Shown here in pieces: positions 49,292-58,971 of a DNA stretch of 64,000 nucleotides. The position numbers and the translations under genes were made by a program. Location: positions 992,001 to 1,056,000 of the forward strand of contig NZ_CP022188.1 in NCBI RefSeq assembly GCF_003111665.1, in the 5' to 3' direction. Positions within the stretch are counted from its first letter, which is position 1; each line of letters opens with the position of its first letter. The notes beneath the pieces are model-generated. The model saw only the letters and a list, made by a program, of their open reading frames with translations, ran no database searches and was not told where the DNA came from. The stretch is from Parazoarcus communis. GTDB taxonomy: Bacteria > Pseudomonadota > Gammaproteobacteria > Burkholderiales > Rhodocyclaceae.

Positions 49292-50686
49292 ATGGCTTAT
49301 CGACACACCGTTGCCGGCCACACCTGGCAGTTTGCCGACCTCAAGGCCCTGATGGCCAAGGCCAGCCCGCTGCGCTCGGGCGACGTCCTCGCCGGCCTGG
49401 CGGCCGACACCGCCGTCGAACGCATGGCCGCGCGCCTGTGCCTCGCCGAGGTGCCACTGCGCCGCTTCCTCGACGAGGCCCTGATCCCCTACGAGACAGA
49501 CGAGATCACGCGGCTAATCATCGACCGCCACGACCCTGCCGCCTTCGCCCCCATTGCACACCTCGACGTCGCTGGTCTGCGCGACTGGCTGCTGGCCGAA
49601 TCCACCGACACCGAGGCACTGACCCGGGTGCAGGCCGGACTCACCCCGGAGATGGTGGCTGCCGTCAGCAAGCTCATGCGCAACCAGGACCTGATCCTGG
49701 TTGCGAAGAAATGCCGGGTGATCACGCGCTTTCGCAACACCATCGGCCTGCCCGGCCGGATGGCGGTGCGTCTGCAGCCCAATCATCCGACCGACGACCT
49801 GCGCGGCATCGCCGCGAGCATCGTCGACGGCCTGCTCTACGGTGCCGGCGACGCAGTGATCGGCATCAATCCGGCCAGCGACAGCCTGCCCCTGCTCTCC
49901 CGTCTCAACCACATGCTCGACGAGGTCATCGCTACCCTGGATATCCCCACTCAAAGCTGCGTGCTGACGCATGTAACCAACACGCTCGGGATGATCGAGG
50001 GCGGTGCGCCAGTGGACCTGGTGTTCCAGTCCATTGCCGGCACCGAACAGGCCAATGCCGGATTCGGCATCGACCTGGCGCTCCTGCGCGAAGCGCGCGA
50101 AGCCGCACTGAGCCTCGGACGTGGCACCGTGGGCGAGAACGTCATGTACTTCGAGACCGGCCAGGGCAGCGCCCTGTCTGCCAATGCCCATCACGGCGTC
50201 GACCAGCAGACCTGCGAGGCACGCGCCTACGCCGTGGCCCGCGAGTTCAAGCCTTTGCTGACCAACACCGTGGTCGGCTTCATTGGCCCGGAATACCTCT
50301 ACGACGGCAAGCAGATCATCCGCGCCGGGCTGGAGGATCATTTCTGCGGCAAGCTGCTGGGCGTGCCCCTGGGCTGCGACGTGTGCTACACCAACCACGC
50401 CGAGGCCGACCAGGACGACATGGACACCCTGGTGACCTTGCTGGGCGTGGCCGGGGTGAACTTCATCATGGGGGTGCCGGGCGCCGACGACATCATGCTC
50501 AACTACCAGAGCACCTCCTTTCACGATGCCCTCTACGTGCGCGAGGTGCTCGGTCTGAAGCGTGCCCCCGAGTTCGAAAGCTGGCTCGCCGCCGCGGGCC
50601 TGACCGACGCCGACGGCCGCTTGCGTCCGGCTGTGGGCGACCCAGCGCTGCTGGGCACCATGCAGCGTCTGCGCCTGCTGCCCTGA
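49292..50686 (+). CDS. eutB: Ethanolamine ammonia-lyase large subunit
   Basis: EutB (464 aa) with EutC makes the adenosylcobalamin-dependent enzyme that splits ethanolamine to acetaldehyde and ammonia. Length and signatures agree: RFRNTIGLPGRMAVRLQPNHP, GDAVIGINPASDS, ETGQGSALSANAHHGVDQQT, GPEYLYDGKQIIRAGLEDHF and VPGADDIMLNYQSTSFHDA. No microcompartment shell or eutA reactivase gene is in this window, so the pathway resembles the non-compartment kind. Confidence 0.96.
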   Translation: MAYRHTVAGHTWQFADLKALMAKASPLRSGDVLAGLAADTAVERMAARLCLAEVPLRRFLDEALIPYETDEITRLIIDRHDPAAFAPIAHLDVAGLRDWLLAESTDTEALTRVQAGLTPEMVAAVSKLMRNQDLILVAKKCRVITRFRNTIGLPGRMAVRLQPNHPTDDLRGIAASIVDGLLYGAGDAVIGINPASDSLPLLSRLNHMLDEVIATLDIPTQSCVLTHVTNTLGMIEGGAPVDLVFQSIAGTEQANAGFGIDLALLREAREAALSLGRGTVGENVMYFETGQGSALSANAHHGVDQQTCEARAYAVAREFKPLLTNTVVGFIGPEYLYDGKQIIRAGLEDHFCGKLLGVPLGCDVCYTNHAEADQDDMDTLVTLLGVAGVNFIMGVPGADDIMLNYQSTSFHDALYVREVLGLKRAPEFESWLAAAGLTDADGRLRPAVGDPALLGTMQRLRLLP

Positions 50687-50702
50687 TCCACCGGAGACTC
50701 TG

Positions 50703-51530
50703 ATGGCATCGAAGGACATCGACCCACGCCACGACACCGCACCCGAGCGCGTCGCTCAGGACCCGTGGTCCGGGCTGCGCCGCTACACCGCCGCACGCCT
50801 CGCCCTCGGCCGGACCGGCGCCAGCCTGCCCACGCGTGAAGTGCTCGGCTTCGGTCTTGCCCACGCCCAGGCCCGGGACGCAGTGCACCTGCCGCTCGAC
50901 CTCGCCGCCCTGGCCGAAGGCCTTACGCAACGCGGCCTGGCCTCGGTAACGGTCGCCAGCCAGGCGACGGACCGCGCGGCCTATCTGCTGCGCCCCGACC
51001 TCGGCCGCCGGCTCGATCCGGCAGACGCGAAACGGCTGGCCGAACGCCAGGATGCGCCCTTCGAACTGCTGCTGGTCATCGCCGACGGGCTATCCTCCAT
51101 GGCCATCGAGCGCCATGCCCTGCCGCTGGTGGACGCCATCTGCGCAAGCCGGCCCGAGGGCTGGCGTCTCGGCCCTGTGGTCCTCGCCCGACAGGCGCGG
51201 GTGGCACTCGGCGACGAGATCGGTGCCGCCCTGCACGCGCCGATGGTCGCCGTGCTGGTGGGCGAGCGCCCCGGGCTGAGCGCACCGGACAGCCTCGGCA
51301 TCTACCTGACCCTGGGCCCACGCCCCGGACGCATGGATGCCGAACGCAACTGCATCTCGAACGTGCGCCCAGCAGGCCTCGCCTACCCGGCGACCGCGCG
51401 CAAGCTGTGGTGGCTGTGTCAGGCCGGTCGCCAGCTCGGCCTGACTGGCGTAGCCCTGAAAGACAACAGCGACGCCGCCCCCCTTGCGGACCCCGGCACC
51501 CCCGACGCACTGACCGAACCGGACGCCTGA
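50703..51530 (+). CDS. eutC: Ethanolamine ammonia-lyase small subunit
   Basis: EutC (275 aa) completes the lyase and contributes to cobalamin binding. Features are WSGLRRYTAARLALGRTG at the N-terminus, HAQARDAVHLPLD, the LLVIADGLSSMAIE segment, and the C-terminal ERNCISNVRPAGL and AARKLWWL-like blocks. It follows eutB by 16 bp. The last ten residues are not conserved-looking. Confidence 0.94.
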   Translation: MASKDIDPRHDTAPERVAQDPWSGLRRYTAARLALGRTGASLPTREVLGFGLAHAQARDAVHLPLDLAALAEGLTQRGLASVTVASQATDRAAYLLRPDLGRRLDPADAKRLAERQDAPFELLLVIADGLSSMAIERHALPLVDAICASRPEGWRLGPVVLARQARVALGDEIGAALHAPMVAVLVGERPGLSAPDSLGIYLTLGPRPGRMDAERNCISNVRPAGLAYPATARKLWWLCQAGRQLGLTGVALKDNSDAAPLADPGTPDALTEPDA

Positions 51531-51787
51531 ATCCAGAAGTCCGGCGCCAGCATCGTGTCTTCAGCTGTTGCCGTCAGGTTGTTAGCAAAACTGCCGCTCG
51601 AGACAAAGCGGATGCAGGACGTACAAACAATCGAATCAATAGCTGAATAAAAAAGCCATATTAGCTTTCGATTATTTATTCTCGGAGGAGTGGCATACTA
51701 TTCGCCCTGCGGTAACGGAATGGCACCCGCATATCCCGGAGCGAAGGTTCGGTCCTGGGTGGAGCGTTTTCAAATCAAGGAGGGAAT
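51531..51787 (+). promoter_or_regulatory. AT-rich intergenic region, probable HiPIP promoter
   Basis: The 257-bp stretch has a distinctly AT-rich centre (about 51640-51700), rare in this GC-rich window. A -10-like CATACTAT lies at 51694-51701, without a good -35. An AAAGC-7nt-GCTTT mini-palindrome sits near 51653-51670. No coding region is seen. A strong Shine-Dalgarno AAGGAGG lies just before the HiPIP start. Confidence 0.35.
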
Positions 51788-52057
51788 ATGTCTGACAGCA
51801 TCAACCAAACCCGTCGCACGTTCATGAAGGCCAGCGGCGCAGTCGTGGCCATGATTCCGGTCGTTGCTTTCGCAGCCAAGAACGACGCAATGCGTACCAG
51901 CATGAAGTACGTCGACAAGTCGACCGACGCGGCCAAGGTTTGCTCGGGCTGCATGCACTTCGTAGCCGGCTCTCCGCTGGGCGGCTGTAAGCTGTTCGCC
52001 GGCGACACGGAAGTGAACCCGAACGGCACCTGTGTTGCCTGGGCCAAGAAGCCCTGA
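51788..52057 (+). CDS. High-potential iron-sulfur protein (HiPIP)
   Basis: The 89-residue periplasmic electron carrier has a Tat signal (RRTFMK, residues 9-14). The four cluster ligands are Cys52 and Cys55 (VCSGCMHF), Cys67 (GGCKLF) and Cys82 (TCVAW), the typical HiPIP spacing. Two tandem hairpins follow the stop, and the ribosome binding site is strong, suggesting high expression. It stands alone between eutC and the urease operon; a partner (reaction centre, oxidase or dehydrogenase) cannot be read from the context. Confidence 0.95.
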   Translation: MSDSINQTRRTFMKASGAVVAMIPVVAFAAKNDAMRTSMKYVDKSTDAAKVCSGCMHFVAGSPLGGCKLFAGDTEVNPNGTCVAWAKKP

Positions 52058-52112
52058 TCCTCGATCAGTCGAGGATCAAACGGGGACAGGTCGCAAGACC
52101 CGTCCCCGTTTT
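52055..52112 (+). terminator. Two tandem hairpins after HiPIP; second is a terminator
   Basis: TGATCCTCGA/TCGAGGATCA (52055-52078) forms a perfect 10-bp stem overlapping the stop codon. It is followed by AAACGGGGAC...GTCCCCGTTT (52078-52111) with T-runs on the plus strand, a good rho-independent terminator between HiPIP and the convergent ureG. Confidence 0.8.
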
Positions 52113-52191
52113 CATTTCAGCTGCCGGGCCCTCCGCCGCGGCACGATGGCCCGGGTCAGCACGCCGGACTGGACGACGCCCATCCGCCGGG

Positions 52192-52821
52192 TCAGGCCTC
52201 CACTGTGCGCAACAGCCCCTGGCGCTCGACGAAGTCGATGATCTCGGCCAGACCCTGGCCCGTCTTCAGATTGGAGAAAATGAAGGGCCGCTCGCCACGC
52301 ATCTTGCGCGCATCGCGGTCCATGACCTCGAGCGAGGCACCGACCAGCGGTGCGAGATCGATCTTGTTGATCACCAGCAGATCGCTCTTGGTAATGCCGG
52401 GCCCGCCCTTGCGCGGGATCTTGTCGCCGGCCGAAACGTCGATGACGTAGAGCGTCAGATCCGACAGTTCAGGTGAGAAGGTGGCAGCGAGGTTGTCGCC
52501 GCCCGACTCGACGAAAATGATCTCCAGCCCCGGAAAGCTGCGGTTGAGGCGATCGACCGCTTCGAGGTTGATCGAGGCGTCCTCGCGGATGGCGGTGTGC
52601 GGGCAGCCGCCGGTTTCGACGCCGATGATGCGATCTGCCGCCAGCGCCTCGTTGCGCACCAGAAACTGCGCGTCTTCCGCCGTGTAGATGTCGTTGGTGA
52701 CCACGGCGATGTTGTACTTGTCACGCAAGGCCTGACACAGGGCGAGCGTGAGCGCGGTCTTGCCGGAACCGACGGGGCCGCCGATGCCGACACGAAGTGC
52801 CTGGGATGCAGGAGTAGTCAT
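52192..52821 (-). CDS. ureG: Urease accessory GTPase UreG
   Basis: UreG (209 aa) supplies GTP-driven nickel delivery to urease. P-loop [15 protein letters not shown], the [12 protein letters not shown] and [15 protein letters not shown] motifs (Cys-Pro-His nickel site), [17 protein letters not shown] and the VINKIDLAP GTPase motif are all present. It is the last gene of the ure operon, 20 bp after ureF. Confidence 0.97.
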   Translation of the reverse strand: MTTPASQALRVGIGGPVGSGKTALTLALCQALRDKYNIAVVTNDIYTAEDAQFLVRNEALAADRIIGVETGGCPHTAIREDASINLEAVDRLNRSFPGLEIIFVESGGDNLAATFSPELSDLTLYVIDVSAGDKIPRKGGPGITKSDLLVINKIDLAPLVGASLEVMDRDARKMRGERPFIFSNLKTGQGLAEIIDFVERQGLLRTVEA

Positions 52822-52841
52822 GATTCTGTGGTTTCCGTCGT

Positions 52842-53561
52842 TCAGCTTCTGAAGAGCCGTGAATACTGCGTTTCGTGGTGGCTGCTGGCAAGCGCCAGGC
52901 CGGGGGTGTAGTTGCTCCAGTCGTCTTCCGGGAGCGCGATCGCAAGTGGCACCAGATCGGGAATGCGCGCGCCGAGCACTGCCAGCATGCGTTGCCCCGC
53001 GCTCTGGCCGAGCGGCACGGTCTTGACCGCCGCCATCACCTGATTCTCCAGCCATGCCCACAGGTAGGCGGCGAGCGCATCGGCCACCGGCACCTTCCAG
53101 GCCGCGGCAGCAGCGGTCCATGCAGTCGGAAACGCCGGGGTGTCGAGCGCCTGCAACCGCGCCCGCCAGCCGGGCAGTGAGGACCAGGCGTCGAGCTCGA
53201 CCAGCATGCGGACCAGCGAATAGCCCATCTGCACGGTTTCGGCACGCAGCTCCGAGGTCTCGCGACTGGCGACGAAATCGTCGTTGAGGCGTCGCACCGC
53301 GTCATCGTCGCCCTGCGCCCAGGCTTCGAGCAGACACGCCACCAGCGGCGCCTCGAAGCGCGCCACGCTCCATTCGAGCAGGTCGCCGATCCAGCGCTGG
53401 GTGTCGGCCTCGGTCTTGACCCGGCCGCATTCGACCGCCCACTCCAGCCCCTGCGAGTAGGTGTAGGCGCCGACCGGCAGTGCCGGGCTGGCCAGTTGAA
53501 GCAGACGCACCAGCGGCAGCAGCCCGCCCCCGACCGCCGCACCGGATACGGGCAGCGTCAC
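52842..53561 (-). CDS. ureF: Urease accessory protein UreF
   Basis: UreF (239 aa) is the helical accessory protein that regulates UreG in the activation complex. The N-terminal [24 protein letters not shown] and the C-terminal [25 protein letters not shown] are diagnostic. Start is GTG overlapping the ureE stop (GTGA). Confidence 0.94.
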   Translation of the reverse strand: MTLPVSGAAVGGGLLPLVRLLQLASPALPVGAYTYSQGLEWAVECGRVKTEADTQRWIGDLLEWSVARFEAPLVACLLEAWAQGDDDAVRRLNDDFVASRETSELRAETVQMGYSLVRMLVELDAWSSLPGWRARLQALDTPAFPTAWTAAAAAWKVPVADALAAYLWAWLENQVMAAVKTVPLGQSAGQRMLAVLGARIPDLVPLAIALPEDDWSNYTPGLALASSHHETQYSRLFRS

Positions 53562-54037
53562 TTGGCACTCATCATGTGGATGCGCGCGCCACTGCCGTCA
53601 CCCGGATGCTGGTGACCATGGGCATAGGCACCGGCCTCGGGCTCGAAGGGCGCGGAGATCGGCGACACTTCCGCGCCCAGCCCGACCAGCATGCCTTCGA
53701 GCACGTGATCGGCCTGAATCCGCAGCCAGCCTTCGCCGAGTTCGACGGCGACATGACGGTTGCCGAGGTGGTAGGCCGCGCGTGCGAGCTCGAAGGCATC
53801 GGCGCAGCGCACCTCGAGCAGGGATTCCGGCGCAGCCACGACTTCGACGATCCGTCCGTCCTGGGCGTGGAGTTTCTGACCGCCGCGCAGGATGGTGCCG
53901 CGGGGGAGGAACAGACCGACTTCCTCGCCCGAGCTCAGTTTGGCGCGCAAACGGCTCTTGGTGCGGTAGCCAAAATCGAGTTCCAGGGTTTCCGTTGCGG
54001 CGCGTACGCCGGTGTAAAGCGATTCAATCAGCAGCAT
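53558..54037 (-). CDS. ureE: Urease nickel metallochaperone UreE
   Basis: UreE (159 aa) stores nickel and hands it to urease. The N-terminal peptide-binding domain has [20 protein letters not shown], and the metal-binding domain has [19 protein letters not shown] with the key conserved His. The C-terminal tail has His residues ([10 protein letters not shown]), though it is not long His-rich. It follows ureC by 66 bp and overlaps ureF by 4 bp. Confidence 0.95.
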   Translation of the reverse strand: MLLIESLYTGVRAATETLELDFGYRTKSRLRAKLSSGEEVGLFLPRGTILRGGQKLHAQDGRIVEVVAAPESLLEVRCADAFELARAAYHLGNRHVAVELGEGWLRIQADHVLEGMLVGLGAEVSPISAPFEPEAGAYAHGHQHPGDGSGARIHMMSAK

Positions 54038-54103
54038 GTCAGTTCAGTTTCCAGGGCCTGCTTGACGCGACACGAGGTTCGACGACGATCATGGCGGATT
54101 GCG

Positions 54104-55819
54104 TCAGAACAGGAAATAGCGCTGCGCCATCGGCAGTTCGGTCGCGGGTTCGCACGTGAGCAACTCGCCATCGGCGCGCACGATATAGGTTTCGGGATCG
54201 ACGTCAATGGTCGGCATCGCACCGTTGAGCACCATGTCGGACTTCTGCACGCCGCGGCACCCCTTCACCGCGACCAGCGGCTTCGTCAGGCCAAGCGCGG
54301 CGACCGCCGGGTTGGACAGCGCGGCCTGCGAGACGAAGGTCACCGAGGTCTTGAGCGCCTTGCCGAAACTGCCGAACATCGGCCGGTAATGCACCGGTTG
54401 CGGCGTGGGGATCGACGCGTTGGGATCGCCCATTGCCGCCGCCGCGATCATGCCGCCCTTCAGAATCAGGCTGGGCTTGACGCCAAAGAAGGCCGGCCGC
54501 CACAACACCAGGTCGGCCAGCTTGCCGGGCTCGATCGAGCCCACGACGTGCGAGATGCCGTGGGTGATCGCGGGGTTGATGGTGTACTTGGCGATGTAGC
54601 GCCGGATGCGGAAGTTGTCCGCCTTGCCGTCGCCACGCTCGCCATCCTCGGGCAGTGCGCCGCGCTGCACCTTCATCTTGTGCGCGGTCTGCCAGGTGCG
54701 GATGATGACCTCGCCGACCCGCCCCATCGCCTGCGAGTCAGACGACATCATGGAGAAGGCGCCGGTGTCGTGCAGGATGTCTTCGGCCGCAATCGTCTCG
54801 CGCCGGATGCGCGACTCGGCAAAGGCCACGTCCTCGGCAATCGCCGGGTCGAGGTGATGACACACCATCAGCATGTCGAGATGCTCGTCGATGGTGTTGA
54901 CCGTGAATGGCCGCGTCGGGTTGGTCGAGGACGGCAGCACGTTCGGCGATCCCACCGCCTTGATGATGTCGGGCGCGTGACCACCACCCGCACCTTCGGT
55001 GTGGAAGGTGTGGATGGTGCGGCCCTTGAACGCGGCCAGCGTGGTTTCGACGAAGCCGGATTCGTTCAGGGTGTCGGTGTGGATCGCGACCTGCACGTCG
55101 TGCTGCTCGGCCACATTCAGACAGTTGTCGATCGCCGCCGGCGTCGTGCCCCAGTCCTCGTGCAGCTTGAGGCCGATCACGCCCGCTTCGACCTGCTCGT
55201 TGAGCGGCCCCGGCAGGCTGGCGTTGCCCTTGCCGAAGAAGCCGAGGTTCATCGGGAAGGCTTCAGCCGCCTCGAGCATGCGATGGATGTGCCACGGCCC
55301 TGGCGTGCACGTGGTGGCGTAGGTGCCGGTCGCCGGCCCGGTGCCGCCCCCGAGCATGGTGGTGACGCCCGACATCAGCGCCTCTTCGATCTGCTGCGGG
55401 CAGATCCAGTGGATGTGGCTGTCGATGCCCCCGGCGGTGAGGATCATGCCCTCGCCGGCGATGACCTCGGTGCCCGCACCGACCGGAATGGTGACGCCGG
55501 GCTGGATGTCCGGGTTGCCGCCCTTGCCGATCTTCCAGATCTTGCCGTCCTTGAGGCCGACGTCCGCCTTGACGATGCCGGTGACGGCATCGACGATCAG
55601 CGCGTTGGTGATGATGGTGTCGGCCACCTCGGCCGAGAGCTGCTGCCCCTGACCCATGCCGTCGCGGATGACCTTGCCGCCGCCGAACTTCACCTCTTCA
55701 CCGTAGATGGTGTGGTCCTGTTCGACTTCGAGAATCAGCCCGGTGTCGGCCAGTCGCACGCGGTCTCCCACGGTGGGGCCGAACATTTCCGCATAGGCGC
55801 GGCGTGTAATCTTTGCCAT
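54104..55819 (-). CDS. ureC: Urease alpha subunit
   Basis: UreC (571 aa) is the nickel-containing catalytic subunit that hydrolyses urea to ammonia and carbamate. [14 protein letters not shown] supplies two nickel His; the carbamylated Lys is in [22 protein letters not shown] and [13 protein letters not shown] are further ligand regions; VCHHLDP is the flap with its conserved Cys. The start [16 protein letters not shown] matches the usual N-terminus. It follows ureB by one base. Confidence 0.98.
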   Translation of the reverse strand: MAKITRRAYAEMFGPTVGDRVRLADTGLILEVEQDHTIYGEEVKFGGGKVIRDGMGQGQQLSAEVADTIITNALIVDAVTGIVKADVGLKDGKIWKIGKGGNPDIQPGVTIPVGAGTEVIAGEGMILTAGGIDSHIHWICPQQIEEALMSGVTTMLGGGTGPATGTYATTCTPGPWHIHRMLEAAEAFPMNLGFFGKGNASLPGPLNEQVEAGVIGLKLHEDWGTTPAAIDNCLNVAEQHDVQVAIHTDTLNESGFVETTLAAFKGRTIHTFHTEGAGGGHAPDIIKAVGSPNVLPSSTNPTRPFTVNTIDEHLDMLMVCHHLDPAIAEDVAFAESRIRRETIAAEDILHDTGAFSMMSSDSQAMGRVGEVIIRTWQTAHKMKVQRGALPEDGERGDGKADNFRIRRYIAKYTINPAITHGISHVVGSIEPGKLADLVLWRPAFFGVKPSLILKGGMIAAAAMGDPNASIPTPQPVHYRPMFGSFGKALKTSVTFVSQAALSNPAVAALGLTKPLVAVKGCRGVQKSDMVLNGAMPTIDVDPETYIVRADGELLTCEPATELPMAQRYFLF

Positions 55820-55820
55820 A

Positions 55821-56126
55821 TCAGAGCGCTCCCATGACCTGGGCGTTGAAGCCGAACACCTTGCGCGCACCGTCGAGTGCGACCAGTTCGATCGTGCGCG
55901 ACTGTCCCGGCTCGAAACGCACCGCCGTCCCGGCGGCAATGTTGAGGCGGAAACCGCGTGCAGCCGTGCGATCGAAGTCGAGCGCGGCATTGGTTTCGGC
56001 AAAGTGGTAGTGCGAGCCGACCTGGATCGGACGGTCGCCGGTATTCGTGACTGACAGCGTCAGCGTCGAGCGTCCGACATTGAGTTCGATCTCGCCGTCG
56101 AGCGGCATGAGTTCGCCTGGAATCAT
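55821..56126 (-). CDS. ureB: Urease beta subunit
   Basis: UreB (101 aa) is a structural subunit of the urease trimer. It has [35 protein letters not shown] and the C-terminal [18 protein letters not shown]. Its start is set by AGGAGAAG just upstream; the in-frame upstream ATG belongs to the spacer. Confidence 0.96.
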   Translation of the reverse strand: MIPGELMPLDGEIELNVGRSTLTLSVTNTGDRPIQVGSHYHFAETNAALDFDRTAARGFRLNIAAGTAVRFEPGQSRTIELVALDGARKVFGFNAQVMGAL

Positions 56127-56152
56127 TTTCTTCTCCTGATGTGCCTGGCGGA

Positions 56153-56458
56153 TCAACCGCCACGGGCGCCGAAGCGATAATCGCGCATGGCCTGTGAGCG
56201 CACCGGCGCAGCCTCGGGGGCCGGCGCGGGTACGACGGGTTCGACCACTGCAGCCGGTGCCAGCTTTTCGCGCAAACAGATGACGAGCAGCAAGAACGCC
56301 TCGTCGTCGGCGAGCTCTTCGATCTCGTCCAGCGTCGCCTTTGCATACGCCGGATCGGTCGTCATCGCCGTCAGATTCACGCTGCGCCCCAGCGTACGCT
56401 TCACCTGCAGCTTGAAGCGGGCCAGCAACCTTGCCAGTTCGATTTCGGCTTCGCTCAT
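56153..56458 (-). CDS. Small unknown protein between ureA and ureB
   Basis: The 101-residue protein has a charged helical N-terminal two-thirds ([41 protein letters not shown]), then a Pro/Ala linker and a basic end ([10 protein letters not shown]). It has no signal or membrane segment. The gap position is normally occupied by nothing, or by ureJ in some bacteria, and this is not UreJ (which has membrane helices). An in-frame TTG at 56473 is less likely than the ATG. It may be a urease-associated protein specific to this lineage; function unknown. Confidence 0.75.
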   Translation of the reverse strand: MSEAEIELARLLARFKLQVKRTLGRSVNLTAMTTDPAYAKATLDEIEELADDEAFLLLVICLREKLAPAAVVEPVVPAPAPEAAPVRSQAMRDYRFGARGG

Positions 56459-56477
56459 GATGGTCGCCGCCAATGCG

Positions 56478-56780
56478 TCAGATGATGGGGTTATGCACGG
56501 TGACCAGTTTCGTGCCGTCCGGGAAGGTGGCCTCGACCTGAATATCGGGAATCATCTCGGCCACGCCGTCCATCACGTCGTCGCGTGTGAGCAGGGTGGC
56601 GCCGTAGCTCATCAGCTCGGCCACGGTTTTGCCGTCGCGCGCACCTTCGAGGATCGCGCAGGTGATGAAGGCGACCGACTCCGGGTAGTTCAGCTTCAGG
56701 CCGCGCGCCCGACGTCGCTCGGCGAGCAGTCCGGCGGTGAAAATCAGCAGCTTGTCCTTCTCGCGTGGGCTCAGTTCCAT
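56478..56780 (-). CDS. ureA: Urease gamma subunit
   Basis: UreA (100 aa) forms the outer face of the urease trimer. [23 protein letters not shown], the [19 protein letters not shown] block and the C-terminal [22 protein letters not shown] are standard. GGAGAAATCG precedes the ATG. It lies 39 bp downstream of ureD. Confidence 0.97.
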   Translation of the reverse strand: MELSPREKDKLLIFTAGLLAERRRARGLKLNYPESVAFITCAILEGARDGKTVAELMSYGATLLTRDDVMDGVAEMIPDIQVEATFPDGTKLVTVHNPII

Positions 56781-56819
56781 CGATTTCTCCACGGCGCCAG
56801 TGGCGCCGCCATCAGTTGA

Positions 56820-57701
56820 TCAGGTATTCCAGATTCTCGGCGTCTGCATCGGGCGCCCGGCTACGGTCGGCCTGACCGCAGCCCAAAGCCGCGCAAACCA
56901 CTCGCGTCCCGGCTCGCATGCGGGCCCGAGATAACGCGCTACCAGCAAGCCGGGCAACAAGGTGACGCCGCCCGTCCCGTGCGTCGGCGCGATCTCGCGC
57001 CAGGCCTTGAGGAGTTCGACATTCACCAGCGGCGAAGCGACCAGCAGACTGCCGCTCACCGGCTCGCCCTGCAGCCCGATGCCGGCAGCAAGCAGGGCGC
57101 TGCCACCACCCACCCTGCCGCGCTCCAGCCACAGCGGACGCCCGTCTCGCACTATCCTGGTGCGCATCGCAAGCTCACCTCGGGTAAAGCGCTCACCCGA
57201 GCCCGTGCGACCGAAACACAGCATCTCCGCCCCGATGAAACAGGCATCTCCGGACAGGCTGACCTCGGTCACGAGGTCACCGAAGGCGCCGTCGAACACC
57301 AGGCTTTCCTGAGGCAGCCACTCGCACACGGCGCCTGCGGCCACCGCAATACGCTGTGTCAGCCCGCCGCGTGCGCCGGCGCTGCGATACCACTTGCCCG
57401 CACCCGGTGTCGTCAGCAGCGCATGGGCGCCTGCCCTGACATCGACATCGACGCTGAGGCTGTCGCCACTGGCGATACCCGCGGGCGGGTGTACCAGAAT
57501 GGTGTGGCACACCTCATGGCCCTCGGGATAAAGCGGACGCTGCACCACCAGCGGACCGACATGCGCGCGCTCCGCAAGCACGGTACGCTCGCCACGGCGT
57601 TCATACGCCAGCCGCAACTCGGCACGCCAGCTGCGCCCGGCGGCAGCATTACAGGCAGGCGCGCCGAGCGAACGGGATTCAGGGGCTGTCACAGCATTCA
57701 T
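56820..57701 (-). CDS. ureD: Urease accessory protein UreD
   Basis: UreD (293 aa) is the scaffold that binds the apo-urease and recruits UreF/UreG. VVQRPLYPEGHEVCHTILVHPP, GIASGDSLSVDVDV, TPGAGKWYRS and ESLVFDGAF are typical. GGAAG precedes the ATG giving MNAVTAPES. It is the first gene of the operon ureD-ureA-unknown-ureB-ureC-ureE-ureF-ureG. The 168-bp gap to queF holds a small hairpin (about 57830-57855) and may contain the promoter. Confidence 0.93.
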   Translation of the reverse strand: MNAVTAPESRSLGAPACNAAAGRSWRAELRLAYERRGERTVLAERAHVGPLVVQRPLYPEGHEVCHTILVHPPAGIASGDSLSVDVDVRAGAHALLTTPGAGKWYRSAGARGGLTQRIAVAAGAVCEWLPQESLVFDGAFGDLVTEVSLSGDACFIGAEMLCFGRTGSGERFTRGELAMRTRIVRDGRPLWLERGRVGGGSALLAAGIGLQGEPVSGSLLVASPLVNVELLKAWREIAPTHGTGGVTLLPGLLVARYLGPACEPGREWFARLWAAVRPTVAGRPMQTPRIWNT

Positions 57702-57869
57702 GGAGCTTCCATTAGCAAGCAATGTTCCAGCTCATAGGCCGACCCGATATACGACTGTTTAGACTGACTATTCTGTGCAGACAAGGCTTGCAGGCGCACG
57801 CCCTGTGCCGGCCGCCCATGAAAACACCGGCCGGATGCACCAGTACAGTGCATGAACGCCCTCCCGCGC

Positions 57870-58724
57870 TTACTGGCGCACTTCGTCGCACTCGTCGAAT
57901 TCGTCGGCCTTGCCCACACCGGGAGTCGCACGGAACGGGTTGATGTCCAGACCACCGCGCCGCGTGTAGCGTGCCCACACCGCAAGCGCCTGCGGGTGGC
58001 AGCGCGCCATGATGTCGCAGAACACCCGCTCCACGCATTGTTCGTGAAACTCGTTGTGCTCGCGAAAGGACACGATGTAGCGCAGCAGGCCCTCACGCTC
58101 GATCGCAGGCCCGGTGTAGCGCACGACGACCATGCCCCAGTCGGGCTGACCGGTCACCAGACAGTTGGACTTGAGCAGGTGGGAATACAGGGTCTCGCTG
58201 ACGATTTCACCACGGGCTGCCAGCAGGGCCGGGGCCGGCTGATAGGTATCGATATCGATGTCGAGATCGTCCAGACAGACACCCTGCGGGTAGCCGATCT
58301 GGCGCAGGGGGCGCTCGCCGAGCGGCATCAGCTCAACCGCCACCGCGCCGCCTGCCGCCGCGGACAGGTCGCGAGCAATCGTTTCGCGCACGGTGCCCGC
58401 ATCGGCAAAACGACTCTGGTTGAAGGCATTGAGGTAAAGCTTGAGCGATTTCGACTCGATCAGCCGCGGCGTATCGGCTCGCACCCGGAAGCGTGCGAGC
58501 GCCACCACCGGCTTGCCGCGCGCGTTCAGCCACGACAGCTCATAGGCATTCCACAGATCCTCACCGACGAAGGGCAAGGCATCGCCGCGCACGCCGATCT
58601 CGTCGCGCTTGAGCTGACGTTCGATCGGAAACAGAAGCTCGGGCGCATAGGTATCGCGATAGGCAACAGGCTTGCCGAGCGGTGAGGCTTCGGCACCATG
58701 GCGGAGAGGGGATGTATCGTTCAT
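57870..58724 (-). CDS. queF: NADPH-dependent 7-cyano-7-deazaguanine reductase QueF (long form)
   Basis: QueF (284 aa) makes preQ1 for queuosine in tRNA. The family core [17 protein letters not shown] and the catalytic Cys in [12 protein letters not shown] are intact; [17 protein letters not shown] is the second half's signature. The length matches the two-repeat YqcD-type QueF. The start is [10 protein letters not shown]. It is transcribed away from the sulP gene, 247 bp between starts. Confidence 0.96.
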   Translation of the reverse strand: MNDTSPLRHGAEASPLGKPVAYRDTYAPELLFPIERQLKRDEIGVRGDALPFVGEDLWNAYELSWLNARGKPVVALARFRVRADTPRLIESKSLKLYLNAFNQSRFADAGTVRETIARDLSAAAGGAVAVELMPLGERPLRQIGYPQGVCLDDLDIDIDTYQPAPALLAARGEIVSETLYSHLLKSNCLVTGQPDWGMVVVRYTGPAIEREGLLRYIVSFREHNEFHEQCVERVFCDIMARCHPQALAVWARYTRRGGLDINPFRATPGVGKADEFDECDEVRQ

Positions 58725-58971
58725 CTGTATGATTGTAAAAGAAGCGCGCACGATACGCTGTTGCTGCGTTGCAGCATGAATAGTAAAATCACCGGTCAAT
58801 GCGTTTACGGACGCGCTTTCCCGCAACACCCGCAGACGCGGCATCAGACGACAGGCTGCAGGCCACGTCGCCGCCCGCAAGGCCGCACCCGGACGCCCTG
58901 CGACACTCCATCCGGCACATCAGCAGCAAGGCCGCGCCTGCCACGCAGCCCAAGACGGATCAAAACAGACA

